DNA of 64,000 nt from Alcanivoracaceae bacterium (GCA_029213045.1 JARGPN010000009.1:372001-436000), one strand, 5' to 3'; positions 42,625-53,257 are shown, counted from the stretch's first letter. Notes: a model not told the origin generated them from the sequence alone. Numbers and translations are program-made.

Positions 42625-43016
42625 CACTATATGCCGGGCCCTAAACATCAGGGCGGTTATCGGGAATCCACTGCAACTAACCCTCCCAGAAAGGCAAGTT
42701 ACCTGCTGCAGCCGGGGGAGTGCCGCTTGCGGGCGGGAAGTATATCCCTGCGCTAGCCCTAAAACAAACGCGAGTGAATTAAAAAAAACGCCAACGCGCT
42801 GTTTTTCAAGGTACAATTGCCCCCGTCACCGCTATATCGGTTTTCAATCCTAGAGTTAACGCCAGCGCGCCGGAAGATGCCCCATTACAAGGCATTTTCA
42901 TGACCGGCAAGTCGCCTGTGATCTCGTTGACAAAGGGAAAGCAAATACGTAACGTGCGCGACGCTCTTCAGAGCCGCCCCCCGAGGTCTGCCCTATTCCT
43001 GTGTAGGAGAAATTCC

Positions 43017-44303
43017 ATGTCTGAGAAGAAAGCGATTCTCAAGATTGATGGCCATGATGATCTGGCCCTACCAATTTACAGCCCGACACTGGGACAGGAT
43101 GTCGTCGATGTCGGCAGCCTTACCAGCAAGGGGTTATTCACCTTTGACCCTGGTTTTACCTCGACCGCGTCATGTGAATCCAAGATCACCTTTATTGATG
43201 GCGCTAAAGGCCAGCTTTTACACCGCGGCTACTCTATTGAAGAGCTGGCGGGTAAATCAGATTACCTAGAAGTATGCTACCTGCTGTTGTTCGGAGAGCT
43301 TCCGACCGCCGAGCAGAAAGAAAAATTTGTTAGCACCGTGAAAAACCACACGATGGTTCACGAGCAGCTACAATTCTTCTATCGCGGCTTCCGTCGCGAC
43401 GCGCACCCAATGGCCGTTATGTGCGGCGTTGTTGGCGCTCTGTCTGCGTTCTACCACGACAGCCTCGACATCAAAAACCCGCAGCATCGTGAAATTACCG
43501 CATTCCGCCTTATCGCGAAAATGCCGACGATTGCCGCCATGTGCTACAAGTACACCACTGGCCAGCCGTTTATGTATCCACGTAACGACTTGAGCTACTC
43601 GGAAAACTTCCTGCACATGATGTTTGGTACACCGTGCGAAGAATCAAAGATCAGCCCGACCTTAGCGAAAGCGATGGATCGTATCTTTATTCTGCATGCG
43701 GACCACGAGCAAAATGCTTCGACGTCTACAGTGCGTTTGGCAGGCTCTTCAGGCGCCAACCCATTTGCCTGCATCGCAGCCGGTATTTCTGCACTATGGG
43801 GCCCAGCTCACGGCGGCGCCAACGAAGCAGTGCTGAACATGCTCGACGAAATTGGCGACATTTCAAACATTGATAAATATATCGCCAAAGCAAAAGACAA
43901 GAATGACCCATTTAAGCTAATGGGCTTCGGTCACCGCGTTTACAAAAACCACGATCCACGTGCCACTGTAATGCGCGAATCTTGCCACGATGTATTGAAA
44001 GAACTTGGCATCCAGAATCCAAAACTGGAACTGGCCATGAAGCTCGAAGAAATCGCGCTATCTGATCCGTACTTCAAGGAAAAGAAACTGTTCCCGAACG
44101 TCGACTTCTACTCTGGCATCATCTTGAGCGCCATCGGTATTCCAACGTCTATGTTCACCGTTATCTTTGCTTTGAGCCGTACCGTAGGCTGGATTGCACA
44201 CTGGAACGAAATGATCTCCAACCCCTATAAAATTGGCCGTCCACGCCAGTTGTACACGGGTTATGCAGAGCGCAACTTCGTAGAAGTTAGCGACCGCAAA
44301 TAA
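43017..44303 (+). CDS. gltA: Citrate synthase (type II)
   Basis: [38 protein letters not shown]; start moved to ATG 43017 after aggaga. Confidence 0.97.
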   Translation: MSEKKAILKIDGHDDLALPIYSPTLGQDVVDVGSLTSKGLFTFDPGFTSTASCESKITFIDGAKGQLLHRGYSIEELAGKSDYLEVCYLLLFGELPTAEQKEKFVSTVKNHTMVHEQLQFFYRGFRRDAHPMAVMCGVVGALSAFYHDSLDIKNPQHREITAFRLIAKMPTIAAMCYKYTTGQPFMYPRNDLSYSENFLHMMFGTPCEESKISPTLAKAMDRIFILHADHEQNASTSTVRLAGSSGANPFACIAAGISALWGPAHGGANEAVLNMLDEIGDISNIDKYIAKAKDKNDPFKLMGFGHRVYKNHDPRATVMRESCHDVLKELGIQNPKLELAMKLEEIALSDPYFKEKKLFPNVDFYSGIILSAIGIPTSMFTVIFALSRTVGWIAHWNEMISNPYKIGRPRQLYTGYAERNFVEVSDRK

Positions 44304-44333
44304 TTCAGCAACGACTCTTGTTCGCTGAAATAA

Positions 44334-44365
44334 GAAAAGGCCACCTTAGGGTGGCCTTTTTCGTT
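44334..44365 (+). terminator. Terminator of gltA
   Basis: aaaaGGCCACCttagGGTGGCCtttttcgttttt. Confidence 0.85.
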
Positions 44366-44436
44366 TTTGCTTCCAACGCACTTGCCCCATCTCCCCAAAA
44401 GCCTAAACTCGACGGCAAATTTCAAGGAAAGCATCA

Positions 44437-45540
44437 ATGAAAAAAATAGCGCTCCCCACAATCATCGCATTGATCAGCTACTTACTTTTCTGGCCCGTTC
44501 CTATTGCACCGGTTGCATGGAAGGCGCCACAGGCTCCAGCACTAGATGGCCCTTATGCACCTAACGATCAACTAGCAGCGGTAACGCGTATTGGTGAGGG
44601 CGCCGGCGAAGGCCCTGAAGATGTCGCCATCGACAGTGCCGGCAATATCTATGTGGGATATGTTGATGGGCGCATCGTTCGATTTGATAACACCGGAGAA
44701 AACCCCACTGTCATTGCAAATACTGATGGGCGCCCTTTTGGCTTAGACTTTGATCCCAACGGCAATTTAATCGTCGCCGACGGATACCAAGGGCTACTTC
44801 AGATCACGCCTGCAGGCGTGATCACCGTATTAACCACCGAAGCGGATGGCGTGCCGTTTAAATTTACTGACGATGTTGATGTCGCCAGCGACGGCATGAT
44901 TTATTTCTCTGATGCTTCAAGTAAATTCGGCCCAAAAATGAAAGCGCGGGACGATGTTCTTGAACATAGAGGCCATGGTCGTCTCCTGCAGTTTGATCCC
45001 TCTACAGGCAACACAAACGTTTTACTCTCCGGTTTGCAATTCGCCAATGGCGTTGCCCTTTGCCCAAACGAACAGTGCGTGCTGGTTGCCGAAACGGGCA
45101 GCTACGACATTATTCGCTACTGGCTCAAAGGTGACAAAGCCGGGCAACACGAAGTGTTCTTTTCAAACCTCCCCGGCATACCGGACGGCATTTCCAGCAA
45201 CGGCAAAGACACATATTGGGTCGCACTGTTCGCACCGCGAAATAAGATCCTCGATATGCTTTCAGAGTTACCTTTCGTAAGAAAAATATCCATGCGTTTG
45301 CCGCATTTTTTACAACCACAACCCGCGAAGCACGCTTTTGTATTAGGCCTTTCTCTCGACGGCAACGTGACGCACAACCTTCAGCATATTGGCGCTGAAA
45401 GTTTTCATCCGATTACCAGCGTCGAGCAATTTAACAACACACTTTTCTTGGGAAGCTTAACAAACCCGACTTTCGCCACGTATACCCTACAGGTTCAGGC
45501 CGAGAATCCCACGAACACGGAGAGCATTATCAATGAGTAA
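44437..45540 (+). CDS. SMP-30/strictosidine-synthase-like beta-propeller protein
   Basis: GEGPEDVAIDSAGNIYVGYVDGRIVRF, RPFGLDFDPNGNLIVADGYQGLLQI, FANGVALCPNEQCVLVAETGSYDIIRYWL; N-terminal TM. Confidence 0.85.
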   Translation: MKKIALPTIIALISYLLFWPVPIAPVAWKAPQAPALDGPYAPNDQLAAVTRIGEGAGEGPEDVAIDSAGNIYVGYVDGRIVRFDNTGENPTVIANTDGRPFGLDFDPNGNLIVADGYQGLLQITPAGVITVLTTEADGVPFKFTDDVDVASDGMIYFSDASSKFGPKMKARDDVLEHRGHGRLLQFDPSTGNTNVLLSGLQFANGVALCPNEQCVLVAETGSYDIIRYWLKGDKAGQHEVFFSNLPGIPDGISSNGKDTYWVALFAPRNKILDMLSELPFVRKISMRLPHFLQPQPAKHAFVLGLSLDGNVTHNLQHIGAESFHPITSVEQFNNTLFLGSLTNPTFATYTLQVQAENPTNTESIINE

Positions 45541-46417
45541 GCGCATCGCTTTTATTGGTCTAGGCGTAATGGGTTTCCCCATGGCCGGACATCTGCAGCA
45601 AGCTGGACATCAGGTTACCGTGTTTAATCGCACCGAAAGCAAAGCTCGGGCTTGGCAAACGCAGTACGGCGGCGAGATCGCATTGACGCCAGCTGCTGCA
45701 GCACAACACGCTGAGCTAGTGTTCACCTGCGTCGGCAACGACAACGATTTACGCGACGTGCTACTTGGCGCAGAAGGCGCTTTAGCCAACATACAGCCCA
45801 ACACCGTGCTGATTGATCACACCACTGCGTCTGCAGATGTGGCTAGGGAAATTGCCCAGATTGCGCTGGAAAAACAGTGCGCCTTTATCGACGCGCCGGT
45901 CTCCGGCGGGCAACAAGGTGCTGAAAACGGACAGCTCACCATTATGTGCGGCGGAGATGAACAAGCATTCCAGCAAGCACAGGACGTGATGTTTTGTTTC
46001 GCCAAAGCAATCACATTGATGGGCCCTACTGGTAGCGGCCAGCTCACCAAAATGGTCAACCAAATTTGCGTTGGCGGTGTTTTACAGGGCTTAGCCGAAG
46101 GGCTCAGTTTTGCCGAGCATGCTGGGCTAGATTTACAAAAAGTGATTGATGCTATCTCTCAAGGCGCGGCTGGTTCGTGGCAAATGACGAATCGCCACGC
46201 GACAATGATTTCGGGCGAATACGAACACGGTTTTGCAGTGGACTGGATGCGGAAAGACTTAGATATTTGCCTACGCGAAGCGCGACAAAATGGCACCGAT
46301 TTAACCATCACCCAACAGATTAATAACTTCTACAAGGACGTCCAAGAAATGGGCGGTAGTCGCTGGGACACATCAAGCCTCTACAAGCGGTTACAGGGAC
46401 GCAAGACGCTCCACTAA
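45533..46417 (+). CDS. 3-hydroxyisobutyrate-dehydrogenase-like NAD(P)-binding protein
   Basis: IAFIGLGVMGFPMAGHLQQAGHQVTVFNR, DAPVSGGQQGAENGQLTIMCGG. Confidence 0.92.
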   Translation: MSKRIAFIGLGVMGFPMAGHLQQAGHQVTVFNRTESKARAWQTQYGGEIALTPAAAAQHAELVFTCVGNDNDLRDVLLGAEGALANIQPNTVLIDHTTASADVAREIAQIALEKQCAFIDAPVSGGQQGAENGQLTIMCGGDEQAFQQAQDVMFCFAKAITLMGPTGSGQLTKMVNQICVGGVLQGLAEGLSFAEHAGLDLQKVIDAISQGAAGSWQMTNRHATMISGEYEHGFAVDWMRKDLDICLREARQNGTDLTITQQINNFYKDVQEMGGSRWDTSSLYKRLQGRKTLH

Positions 46418-46525
46418 TCAGCACGCCATATGGCCCAACAGAGGCGCTCGTGCGATACTGCGCGCCCATCACAGACCGCTCTTTTAACACAGCAATTCTT
46501 GGCTGCACTTTTGATAGGAACGACC

Positions 46526-46807
46526 ATGTTTAAAGTAAATGAGTATTTTGAAGGAAACGTTGCATCCATCGCCTTTCAGGGCGAGAAGTTAGCCAGCACC
46601 GTCGGCGTTATGGCGCCGGGTGAATATGAGTTTGGTACCAGCCAACTAGAAACGATGACCGTTGTAAGCGGCGCGCTCACCGTAAAGCTTCCCGGGTCAG
46701 AGGATTGGCAGACGTTCAATGCTGGCGATGAATTTAAAGTACCGGCGAATGTGAAGTTCCAATTAAAAGTGGCAGTAGACACTGCCTACTTGTGCACCTA
46801 CGAATAA
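46526..46807 (+). CDS. ppnP: Pyrimidine/purine nucleoside phosphorylase PpnP
   Basis: [18 protein letters not shown]...[33 protein letters not shown]; start moved from 46430. Confidence 0.93.
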   Translation: MFKVNEYFEGNVASIAFQGEKLASTVGVMAPGEYEFGTSQLETMTVVSGALTVKLPGSEDWQTFNAGDEFKVPANVKFQLKVAVDTAYLCTYE

Positions 46808-46820
46808 CGCCTTTCCATAC

Positions 46821-46860
46821 GACAAAAAAATAGGCGGGAATTCCCGCCTATTTTTTTGTC
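46821..46860. terminator. Bidirectional terminator
   Basis: GACAAAAAAATAGGCGGGAATTCCCGCCTATTTTTTTGTC, a perfect palindrome. Confidence 0.9.
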
Positions 46861-46870
46861 TATCAATCAG

Positions 46871-47590
46871 CTACCAAACGATTTCAGGCAACGTTTCAAA
46901 CGTCCCTTTCAAGCCTTGCGACCACCCTTCGCGCAACGCCTTATAGCCAGGATGATTTTCATCAATGTCATACCGGCTACCGGCATTAAACGCATCACGT
47001 TCGTAGCTCAACAAATCTAACGGTAACCCAACCGAAAGGTTCGAGCGAATGGTCGAATCCATACTTATAAGTGAACATTTAATTGCCTGATCGACACTCG
47101 ACTGAAACGAAATTACGCGGTCAATAATGGGCTTGCCGTATTTCAATTCACCAATTTGGAAATAAGGCGTGTCCTGTGTCGATTCGATGAAATTACCTTC
47201 CGAATAAATATGGAAAAGACGCATTTCTTCGCCTTGAATTTGACCGCCGAGAATAAACGTACAGCCAAAATCAACACCGGTTTGCTCTTGTCCTGCATCA
47301 CGGGTGACAACTTCACGAACCGTTCGACCCACAAGTTCGGCCGCGTCATACAGCGACGCGCAATTCATCAGGTTAGGCAAATCGGAATTAGCACGAGTAC
47401 GTAGCAGGCTAATCACACTTTGTGTGGTCGCTAGATTTCCGGCACTCATTAACACGATGGCGCGCTGGCCTGGCTGCACAAAAGTGAACATCTTACGAAA
47501 CGTCGCAATATGATCGACGCCCGCGTTAGTGCGCGAATCCGCCAGAAAGACCATGCCTGACTCAAGTCGCATGGCAACGCAATACGTCAT
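46871..47590 (-). CDS. Anbu (proteasome-type N-terminal-Thr hydrolase)
   Basis: MTYCVAMRLESGMVFLADSRTNAGVDHIATFRKM places Thr at position 2; start trimmed from 47632; neighbours are alpha-E and ATP-grasp genes. Confidence 0.92.
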   Translation of the reverse strand: MTYCVAMRLESGMVFLADSRTNAGVDHIATFRKMFTFVQPGQRAIVLMSAGNLATTQSVISLLRTRANSDLPNLMNCASLYDAAELVGRTVREVVTRDAGQEQTGVDFGCTFILGGQIQGEEMRLFHIYSEGNFIESTQDTPYFQIGELKYGKPIIDRVISFQSSVDQAIKCSLISMDSTIRSNLSVGLPLDLLSYERDAFNAGSRYDIDENHPGYKALREGWSQGLKGTFETLPEIVW

Positions 47591-47738
47591 ACCTATCTCC
47601 GTCACAAACGCATACCGATTGTCCAACAGCACAATCGCTCAATGTGCGCATATGCTAAGCCAGAAGCCTCTTTGCAAGCTACTGTCACCGGTCGGTAACA
47701 CTCTCAATTCGGTGGAGCCGCCCTCGCCCCCAAAGCAA

Positions 47739-48671
47739 TCACTTAGTAACTTCCAAGAACTCTCTATTGATCTCTTCCGCCAACTCACTGATACGTCTCA
47801 GAAAATCCGTTAAAAATTCATGCAGTCCCAAGTCAAATATATGTCGCACATCGCCATACTGTAGACGTGCGTACTGAACCGCCGCTAGGCGCTTCGCATT
47901 CTTACCGGCATCGCCTTCAATGGCGGGCAGGAGCTCACACAGCATTTGCATACAGGCGCGCAACGAACGCGGCACTTCCGCGCTAAGAATTAGAAGCTCT
48001 GCTACGTTTTCCGTGGTGATACTGTCGCTATATATTTCACGATACGCTTCGTACGCACCCACCGAGCGCAACAGCGCACTCCATCGGTAGTACTCGACGG
48101 CGGCATTGCCGGCAACATCACTGATTTGATGCTTCACATCTAGAATACGCGCGGTGTTATCCGCACGCTCAACAAAGGTGCCGACACGTAAAAAACGAAA
48201 TGCATCGTTGCGCATAATGGTGCCGTAGGTTGCGCCGCGATAAAGGTGTGAACGATTTTTAACCCAATCAAAAAAGTCACTCGCACCGATGGTGAGCAAA
48301 CCCATTTGCTTCATTTCTTGCAGCTCAATCCAAGTGCTATTAATGCTCTCCCACATTTCGGCTGTAATTCGCCCTCTCACTGCATGGGCATTTTCCCGCG
48401 CACAACGAATACAGTTATAAATGCTGACTGGATTCTCATCATCGAGCGTAAAAAAGTGCAAGACATTATGCACCTGTACAGCGCCATAACGCTCTTCGTA
48501 ATCCTCCATGCAACCACTTATGATCAGCGTTGCCGCAATTTCATCGCGCGCAGTAATGGAAAACGGAATCATCGAAAGGTGCCATGCCACATCTAGCATG
48601 CGCGCAGTATTTTCAGCACGCTCTAAGTAACGAGACAACCAATAAAGCTCGGAGGCAGTTCTACTTAACAT
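47739..48671 (-). CDS. Alpha-E domain protein
   Basis: MLSRTASELYWLSRYLERAENTARMLDV. Confidence 0.92.
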   Translation of the reverse strand: MLSRTASELYWLSRYLERAENTARMLDVAWHLSMIPFSITARDEIAATLIISGCMEDYEERYGAVQVHNVLHFFTLDDENPVSIYNCIRCARENAHAVRGRITAEMWESINSTWIELQEMKQMGLLTIGASDFFDWVKNRSHLYRGATYGTIMRNDAFRFLRVGTFVERADNTARILDVKHQISDVAGNAAVEYYRWSALLRSVGAYEAYREIYSDSITTENVAELLILSAEVPRSLRACMQMLCELLPAIEGDAGKNAKRLAAVQYARLQYGDVRHIFDLGLHEFLTDFLRRISELAEEINREFLEVTK

Positions 48672-50100
48672 CGTCAGCCTCCAATACCCAAGTATCTTTT
48701 GTACCGCCGCCTTGTGACGAATTAACGATAAGCGAGCCTTCTTGCATGGCGACCCGAGTTAGCCCACCGCTGGCCATACGAATTTCTCGCCCCGATAAAA
48801 CATAGGGACGCAAATCAATATGTCTCGGGGCAATGCCTTGCGCGGTAAATATTGGACACGTCGACAATGACAATGTGGGCTGCGCGATATAGTGATCCGG
48901 ATTTTTCTTTAGCAATGCGCGAAATCTTTCAATTTCATCTTTACTTGCCGTCGGCCCGATCAACATGCCGTAACCACCTGCGCCATGTACTTCCTTCACC
49001 ACTAATTCGTGCAAATTTGTTAGCACATGATCAAGTGATTTCTTATCGCGGCATTGCCACGTGGGAACGTTTTGTAAAATAGGATCTTGATCGAGGTAGA
49101 ACCGAATCATATCAGGCACATATGGATAAATAGATTTGTCATCCGCAACACCTGTGCCAACGGCATTGCTGATCGAGACGTTGCCGGCGCGATAGGCATT
49201 TATTAAGCCCGGCACACCCAACGTGGAATCTTCCCGGAATGTGGTTGGATCCAAGTAAGCATCATCCACCCGTCGATAAATAACATCGACTTTTTGCGGA
49301 CCCGCGGTGGTGCGCATATAAACCATGTCGTCTTTAGTAAATAGGTCAGCACCTTCGACTAATTCAACACCCATTTGCTGAGCAAGAAATGCATGCTCAA
49401 AATAGGCGCTGTTGTAACGCCCGGGAGTTAATACGACCACATGCGCATCCGCGTGGTGTGCACTTTCTTTTAATGTCTGTAACAACAACGAAGGATAGTG
49501 ATCCACAGGTGCGACAAGATGATCAGCAAATAGCTCGGGGAAAAGTCGCATCATCATTCTGCGATTTTCAATCATGTAACTCACGCCGGAAGGTGTGCGT
49601 AAATTATCTTCCAGTACAAACCACGTACCGTTGCCATCTTTGATTAAGTCGACGCCACTGATATGCGAATACACGCTATTCGGTAAATCCACCCCTTCCA
49701 TGCATTTCTGATACTGCGCATTACCAAGAATTTGTTCAGCTGGGATTAAGCCCGCTTTGATAATGGCTTGATCATGATAAATATCGTGCAGAAAGAGATT
49801 TAGCGCCTCGACGCGCTGACGAATACCAATCTCCAGCGCATGCCACTCGGACGCTGGAATAATGCGCGGCAACGTATCAAACGGAATTAACCGCTCTCGC
49901 CCTTTTGCTTCACCGTAGACGTTGAAGGTAATGCCCACACGATGAAATAGAAGCTCAGCTTCTTTTCTCTTCCTCTCGACTAATGATGCGGGCTGTCGAA
50001 CAAGCCAATTCCAATAGCTGCCATAATGCTCTCTAACCCGGGCTTCGGGGTTGAGCATTTCGTCGTACCCGCTAGGTCGCGGTATAGATACATGCTTCAT
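48661..50100 (-). CDS. Circularly permuted ATP-grasp protein
   Basis: YDEMLNPEARVREHYGSYWNWL, YHDQAIIKAGLIP, LEDNLRTPSGVSYMIENR, HGAGGYGMLIGP. Confidence 0.93.
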   Translation of the reverse strand: MKHVSIPRPSGYDEMLNPEARVREHYGSYWNWLVRQPASLVERKRKEAELLFHRVGITFNVYGEAKGRERLIPFDTLPRIIPASEWHALEIGIRQRVEALNLFLHDIYHDQAIIKAGLIPAEQILGNAQYQKCMEGVDLPNSVYSHISGVDLIKDGNGTWFVLEDNLRTPSGVSYMIENRRMMMRLFPELFADHLVAPVDHYPSLLLQTLKESAHHADAHVVVLTPGRYNSAYFEHAFLAQQMGVELVEGADLFTKDDMVYMRTTAGPQKVDVIYRRVDDAYLDPTTFREDSTLGVPGLINAYRAGNVSISNAVGTGVADDKSIYPYVPDMIRFYLDQDPILQNVPTWQCRDKKSLDHVLTNLHELVVKEVHGAGGYGMLIGPTASKDEIERFRALLKKNPDHYIAQPTLSLSTCPIFTAQGIAPRHIDLRPYVLSGREIRMASGGLTRVAMQEGSLIVNSSQGGGTKDTWVLEADDVK

Positions 50101-50303
50101 AGTTTGGTTCCCACTGTCCCTGTAAACTGCAGCGCAAGGCCCGTGCCATCATGAATAATGAGATAAAACAGCAAGTTATTAAATAAATGCGCCCTGATCA
50201 TTTTATTTGCGCACCATTTAAGGGCGACCCGTGAGTATCATTGTCGCGGACGCACGAAAAACGTGCAAAGCAAATGATTGGCGTATTGCCGCGTTGTTAC
50301 ACA

Positions 50304-50336
50304 TAAAAAAGGCCAGCGAATGCTGGCCTTTTTTAA
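50304..50336 (-). terminator. Terminator downstream of hsp20
   Basis: aaaaaaGGCCAGCgaatGCTGGCCttttttaattt. Confidence 0.85.
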
Positions 50337-50428
50337 TTTCCTCTAGCGGCTCGATCGTCGGTCTTTTTTCATCACGCAGTAATGGGGTACCTGCTCAAAA
50401 AATTGACGGCCTAGCCACCTGTGGAGAG

Positions 50429-50878
50429 TTAGTTAATTTGCTTTTCCCGTTCAACATAATCGATCGGCACCATGCGCGGCTTCGCCTCATCGGGAATAAT
50501 CCGCTCTAGCTTAACGATGAGCAAACCATCTCGCATTCCGGCTGAGATAACCCGTACGTGATCCGCCAATCTGAAGTTTCGCTCGAACGCTCGACGCGCG
50601 ATACCGCGATGCAACCAAGTGCGCTGGGCGTCATCTTTATGGTCTGCCTTACCGGCAACCGTGAGGACATTTTCTTTAATGGTAATATTTAAATCTTGGT
50701 CACTAAACCCAGCAACGGCCATCACGATTTGATAGCTATCTTCGCCCTCTCGGACGATGTCGTAAGGCGGATAAGTGTTCGACTGATCAGCCCGTGCTGA
50801 GCTGTTTAACAGCTCGTCAAAATGATCAAAACCAACGGTATGACGAAATAATGGTGCAAGTGAAAATGCGGTATTCAT
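50429..50878 (-). CDS. Hsp20/alpha-crystallin small heat shock protein (IbpA-like)
   Basis: MNTAFSLAPLFRHTVGFDHFDELLN; YPPYDIVREGEDSYQIVMAVAGFSDQDLNI; RGIARRAFERNFRLADHV. Confidence 0.95.
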   Translation of the reverse strand: MNTAFSLAPLFRHTVGFDHFDELLNSSARADQSNTYPPYDIVREGEDSYQIVMAVAGFSDQDLNITIKENVLTVAGKADHKDDAQRTWLHRGIARRAFERNFRLADHVRVISAGMRDGLLIVKLERIIPDEAKPRMVPIDYVEREKQIN

Positions 50879-50885
50879 AGCTAAT

Positions 50886-50904
50886 CTCCTTAGCATTTAA
50901 GCAA
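50886..50904 (-). promoter_or_regulatory. ROSE-like RNA thermometer hairpin sequestering the hsp20 Shine-Dalgarno
   Basis: RNA UUGCUU-AAAUGCU-AAGGAG, the U(U/C)GCU anti-SD signature opposite AGGAG; AUG 7 nt downstream. Confidence 0.65.
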
Positions 50905-50981
50905 GAAATAACGAGGCCACCCCTCAAATGAGCAAGTAGCAATACCGTGACATTTTCAGGCCTGAGTCGGTCACACAAACT

Positions 50982-51010
50982 AGATGGGTATCGGGCAAGT
51001 TTTTTTCAAG
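50982..51010 (-). promoter_or_regulatory. Sigma32-type heat-shock promoter
   Basis: CTTGAAA-N14-ACCCATCT versus consensus CTTGAAA-N11-16-CCCCATNT. Confidence 0.75.
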
Positions 51011-51031
51011 GGAGAAAAGTATAAAAATATT

Positions 51032-53257
51032 TTACAGGGCTGGAGAGATAACAATATCAGCCTGTGCGGGCTTTAGCGTAAGCCCAAGAGGCGTGTTGCC
51101 GAGATCAGATTCAACTTCGATCCGCATTTTTAATGCGCTGGTCATGTCGCTGTCTGCAGGCACATCAACCCGTACCCGCACGCACACTGGCTGCTCGGCC
51201 TGAACCGGCACCCAGCTTGTGCTGTTTTTTTCCACATAGTCGGATGCGTTGTCGCAGTCTGGATCCAGAAAGAACGCGTGTTTCCAGCCCGCACTACCGG
51301 ATAATTCACCACGATAATGAAATCGTGCACGACTATCGGTGTGCGGAATATAGCGAAACAAAAAGACTTGCGTGCTGCCCTTTTTCGCCGTTCTTTGCGC
51401 CGGCACCTCTAATTCTGGTTCGCGAATTAATCCAAGCACCAAGCCATCTTGTAAGTATTCTTTTTGCCCCGTGAAAAGCCACTCGCCGTTACCGGTATAA
51501 CGGAATGGCGCGAGCGGTAAATCATTCGATTGCGCTACAACGGCGTGCCAGCCTTTTTTTATTGGCGCAGACAATCGCAGGGGCTTTCCCGCCCACTGCT
51601 CAGGCAGCTCCAAGGCAAACTGCCCATTCTCTGACGTCTTCGTGGTCGCGATTTCATTGCCGTCTGCCGTCAACACTCGCACAGGCCAGCCAGCCAACCC
51701 CTTCTCCAAACGCTGCCGCCTTCCATCATGTGCAACAGCGTCATCGCTGCCCGCCACATCAGCGCCATTGTCTTCAAACAGCGTGCCGCCCAGCAGCATC
51801 CCCGAAGGCCGACAAATAAAACCAGCCGCCACACCCGCCGCACTGTCGCGCTGCAATCGTCCGTTCACGGGACGCGAAGTAAGCCCAGCAATGGACAATC
51901 CGCCACCGTAGAGAATACGCCCGTCTCCGCCGCTGCCGCCCAGAGCAGGACCTTGACCACCGCTACCGCCAGTCACGTTGAGCTTTAACTTATCGACGCG
52001 CCCGAATGGTGCTTGCAACCAAAGCGTGCCCGCACCGCCGCCGCCACCACCGGCCTGATCACCAGACTCGCCTTCTGCACCGGCAATATTGATGACCCCT
52101 GGACCATTAAAAATACCTGTGCGAATCATCACGATACCGCCGCCAGCGCCGCCATTTCCGCCTTTTCCTTGGCTGCGCGTTCCCGCACCGCCGCCGCCGC
52201 CAGCGGTTACCACAAATTCATCGACGTCTATCGCCGCGCCACCAAACCCACCGCGCCGCTCACCCGCCACATCGAATCCCGCTTGGCCATCAGTGCCCCC
52301 AGCACCGCCACCACCGCCCGACGCCATGCTGTTATCCGCACTCAGGCTGACGCCGCCTCCACCTGCATTTGCGGGAGCGCCCTTCGCCATGCTGCCTTCG
52401 GGGTATCCATCACTGTGAGAAAGTTTGTCTGCCTGCGGAAGACTATCCTCGACAGGAGACTCTTGTTGACCGGTCACGACCCAACGTGGTGTTCCCGCCA
52501 TGCCTTCGCCTTTGCTCGCGTGCTGACCAAAGCGAACCCGCAGTTCATCAACAGCTGGCGCTCTATAGCGAAAATCCAATTCATCGCCGAGCGCGCCGCC
52601 CAACGTCAACGCAGCGCCGCCACGGAACCCTGCACCCTGTGCATTGATCGTGTGGCCGTTGAGACGCAATTCTCGGCGCACGTCCAGCGCGAGCAAGCCG
52701 CCACTACGACCGTCCCACGGCAGCGTCTCAAGATCATCCGTAAGTGTCAGGTTTTCGAACTGAGGAATACGTACAAGTTGCCAACGCGCAGCGCCTTGCA
52801 AACCGGCCTTTGATGCGGAGCGTGAAATATAGCGATGTAGCACACCGCCATTGGGCCCAGCGCCGCGTACTTGCAAAGAAACGCCCGATAGCTGCTCAAC
52901 ACGGAGATACTCAAAATAACCTGCCTGCAGCGCTTGTAGTCCGCGCCCAATGCCATCACCTGCGGTGCCATCGCCATAAGCATCGTCGTTCCCATGATCA
53001 ATGACCGCACCCTGCATTTGCACGAGCAGCAACAGGTCACCGCTTTGCACAGCACCGCGCCCGCGCCATCCTTCCGCCACCGTTATCGCGCGGGTACCTG
53101 GCTCTAAGACGGTATTATCTGGGGAAGGAATCCAGCGGTTCACCACGCCTTTCAATTGTCGATCGCTATCACGACCGGGAAAGGCACAGAGCTCTGCCGC
53201 CTGAACGAAAGGCGTCACACACCACAGCAATAAAATTAACGCGGCGGATCGAGACAT
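51032..53257 (-). CDS. Secreted Gly-rich protein with C-terminal SdrD-B/carboxypeptidase-regulatory-like segment
   Basis: Signal peptide MSRSAALILLLWCVTPFVQAAE; GGGGGAGG runs; LAGWPVRVLTADGNEIATTKTSENGQFALELP; start trimmed from 53287. Confidence 0.75.
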   Translation of the reverse strand: MSRSAALILLLWCVTPFVQAAELCAFPGRDSDRQLKGVVNRWIPSPDNTVLEPGTRAITVAEGWRGRGAVQSGDLLLLVQMQGAVIDHGNDDAYGDGTAGDGIGRGLQALQAGYFEYLRVEQLSGVSLQVRGAGPNGGVLHRYISRSASKAGLQGAARWQLVRIPQFENLTLTDDLETLPWDGRSGGLLALDVRRELRLNGHTINAQGAGFRGGAALTLGGALGDELDFRYRAPAVDELRVRFGQHASKGEGMAGTPRWVVTGQQESPVEDSLPQADKLSHSDGYPEGSMAKGAPANAGGGGVSLSADNSMASGGGGGAGGTDGQAGFDVAGERRGGFGGAAIDVDEFVVTAGGGGGAGTRSQGKGGNGGAGGGIVMIRTGIFNGPGVINIAGAEGESGDQAGGGGGGAGTLWLQAPFGRVDKLKLNVTGGSGGQGPALGGSGGDGRILYGGGLSIAGLTSRPVNGRLQRDSAAGVAAGFICRPSGMLLGGTLFEDNGADVAGSDDAVAHDGRRQRLEKGLAGWPVRVLTADGNEIATTKTSENGQFALELPEQWAGKPLRLSAPIKKGWHAVVAQSNDLPLAPFRYTGNGEWLFTGQKEYLQDGLVLGLIREPELEVPAQRTAKKGSTQVFLFRYIPHTDSRARFHYRGELSGSAGWKHAFFLDPDCDNASDYVEKNSTSWVPVQAEQPVCVRVRVDVPADSDMTSALKMRIEVESDLGNTPLGLTLKPAQADIVISPAL

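Noticed and set aside
42625-42816. 64-aa N-terminal extension of SdhC
   Set aside because: Not SdhC-like; lies in the divergent sdh/gltA promoter region; ATG at 42624 begins the conserved sequence.
51930-52380. Gly-codon repeat tract mistaken for a tandem DNA repeat or CRISPR-like array
   Set aside because: Units vary in length and sequence and follow the protein reading frame; no conserved repeat/spacer pattern.
52013-52813. 266-aa + strand ORF inside the Gly-rich gene
   Set aside because: Fully antisense to a coherent signal-peptide-bearing CDS; low-complexity His/Arg/Ala composition from Gly codons read backwards.
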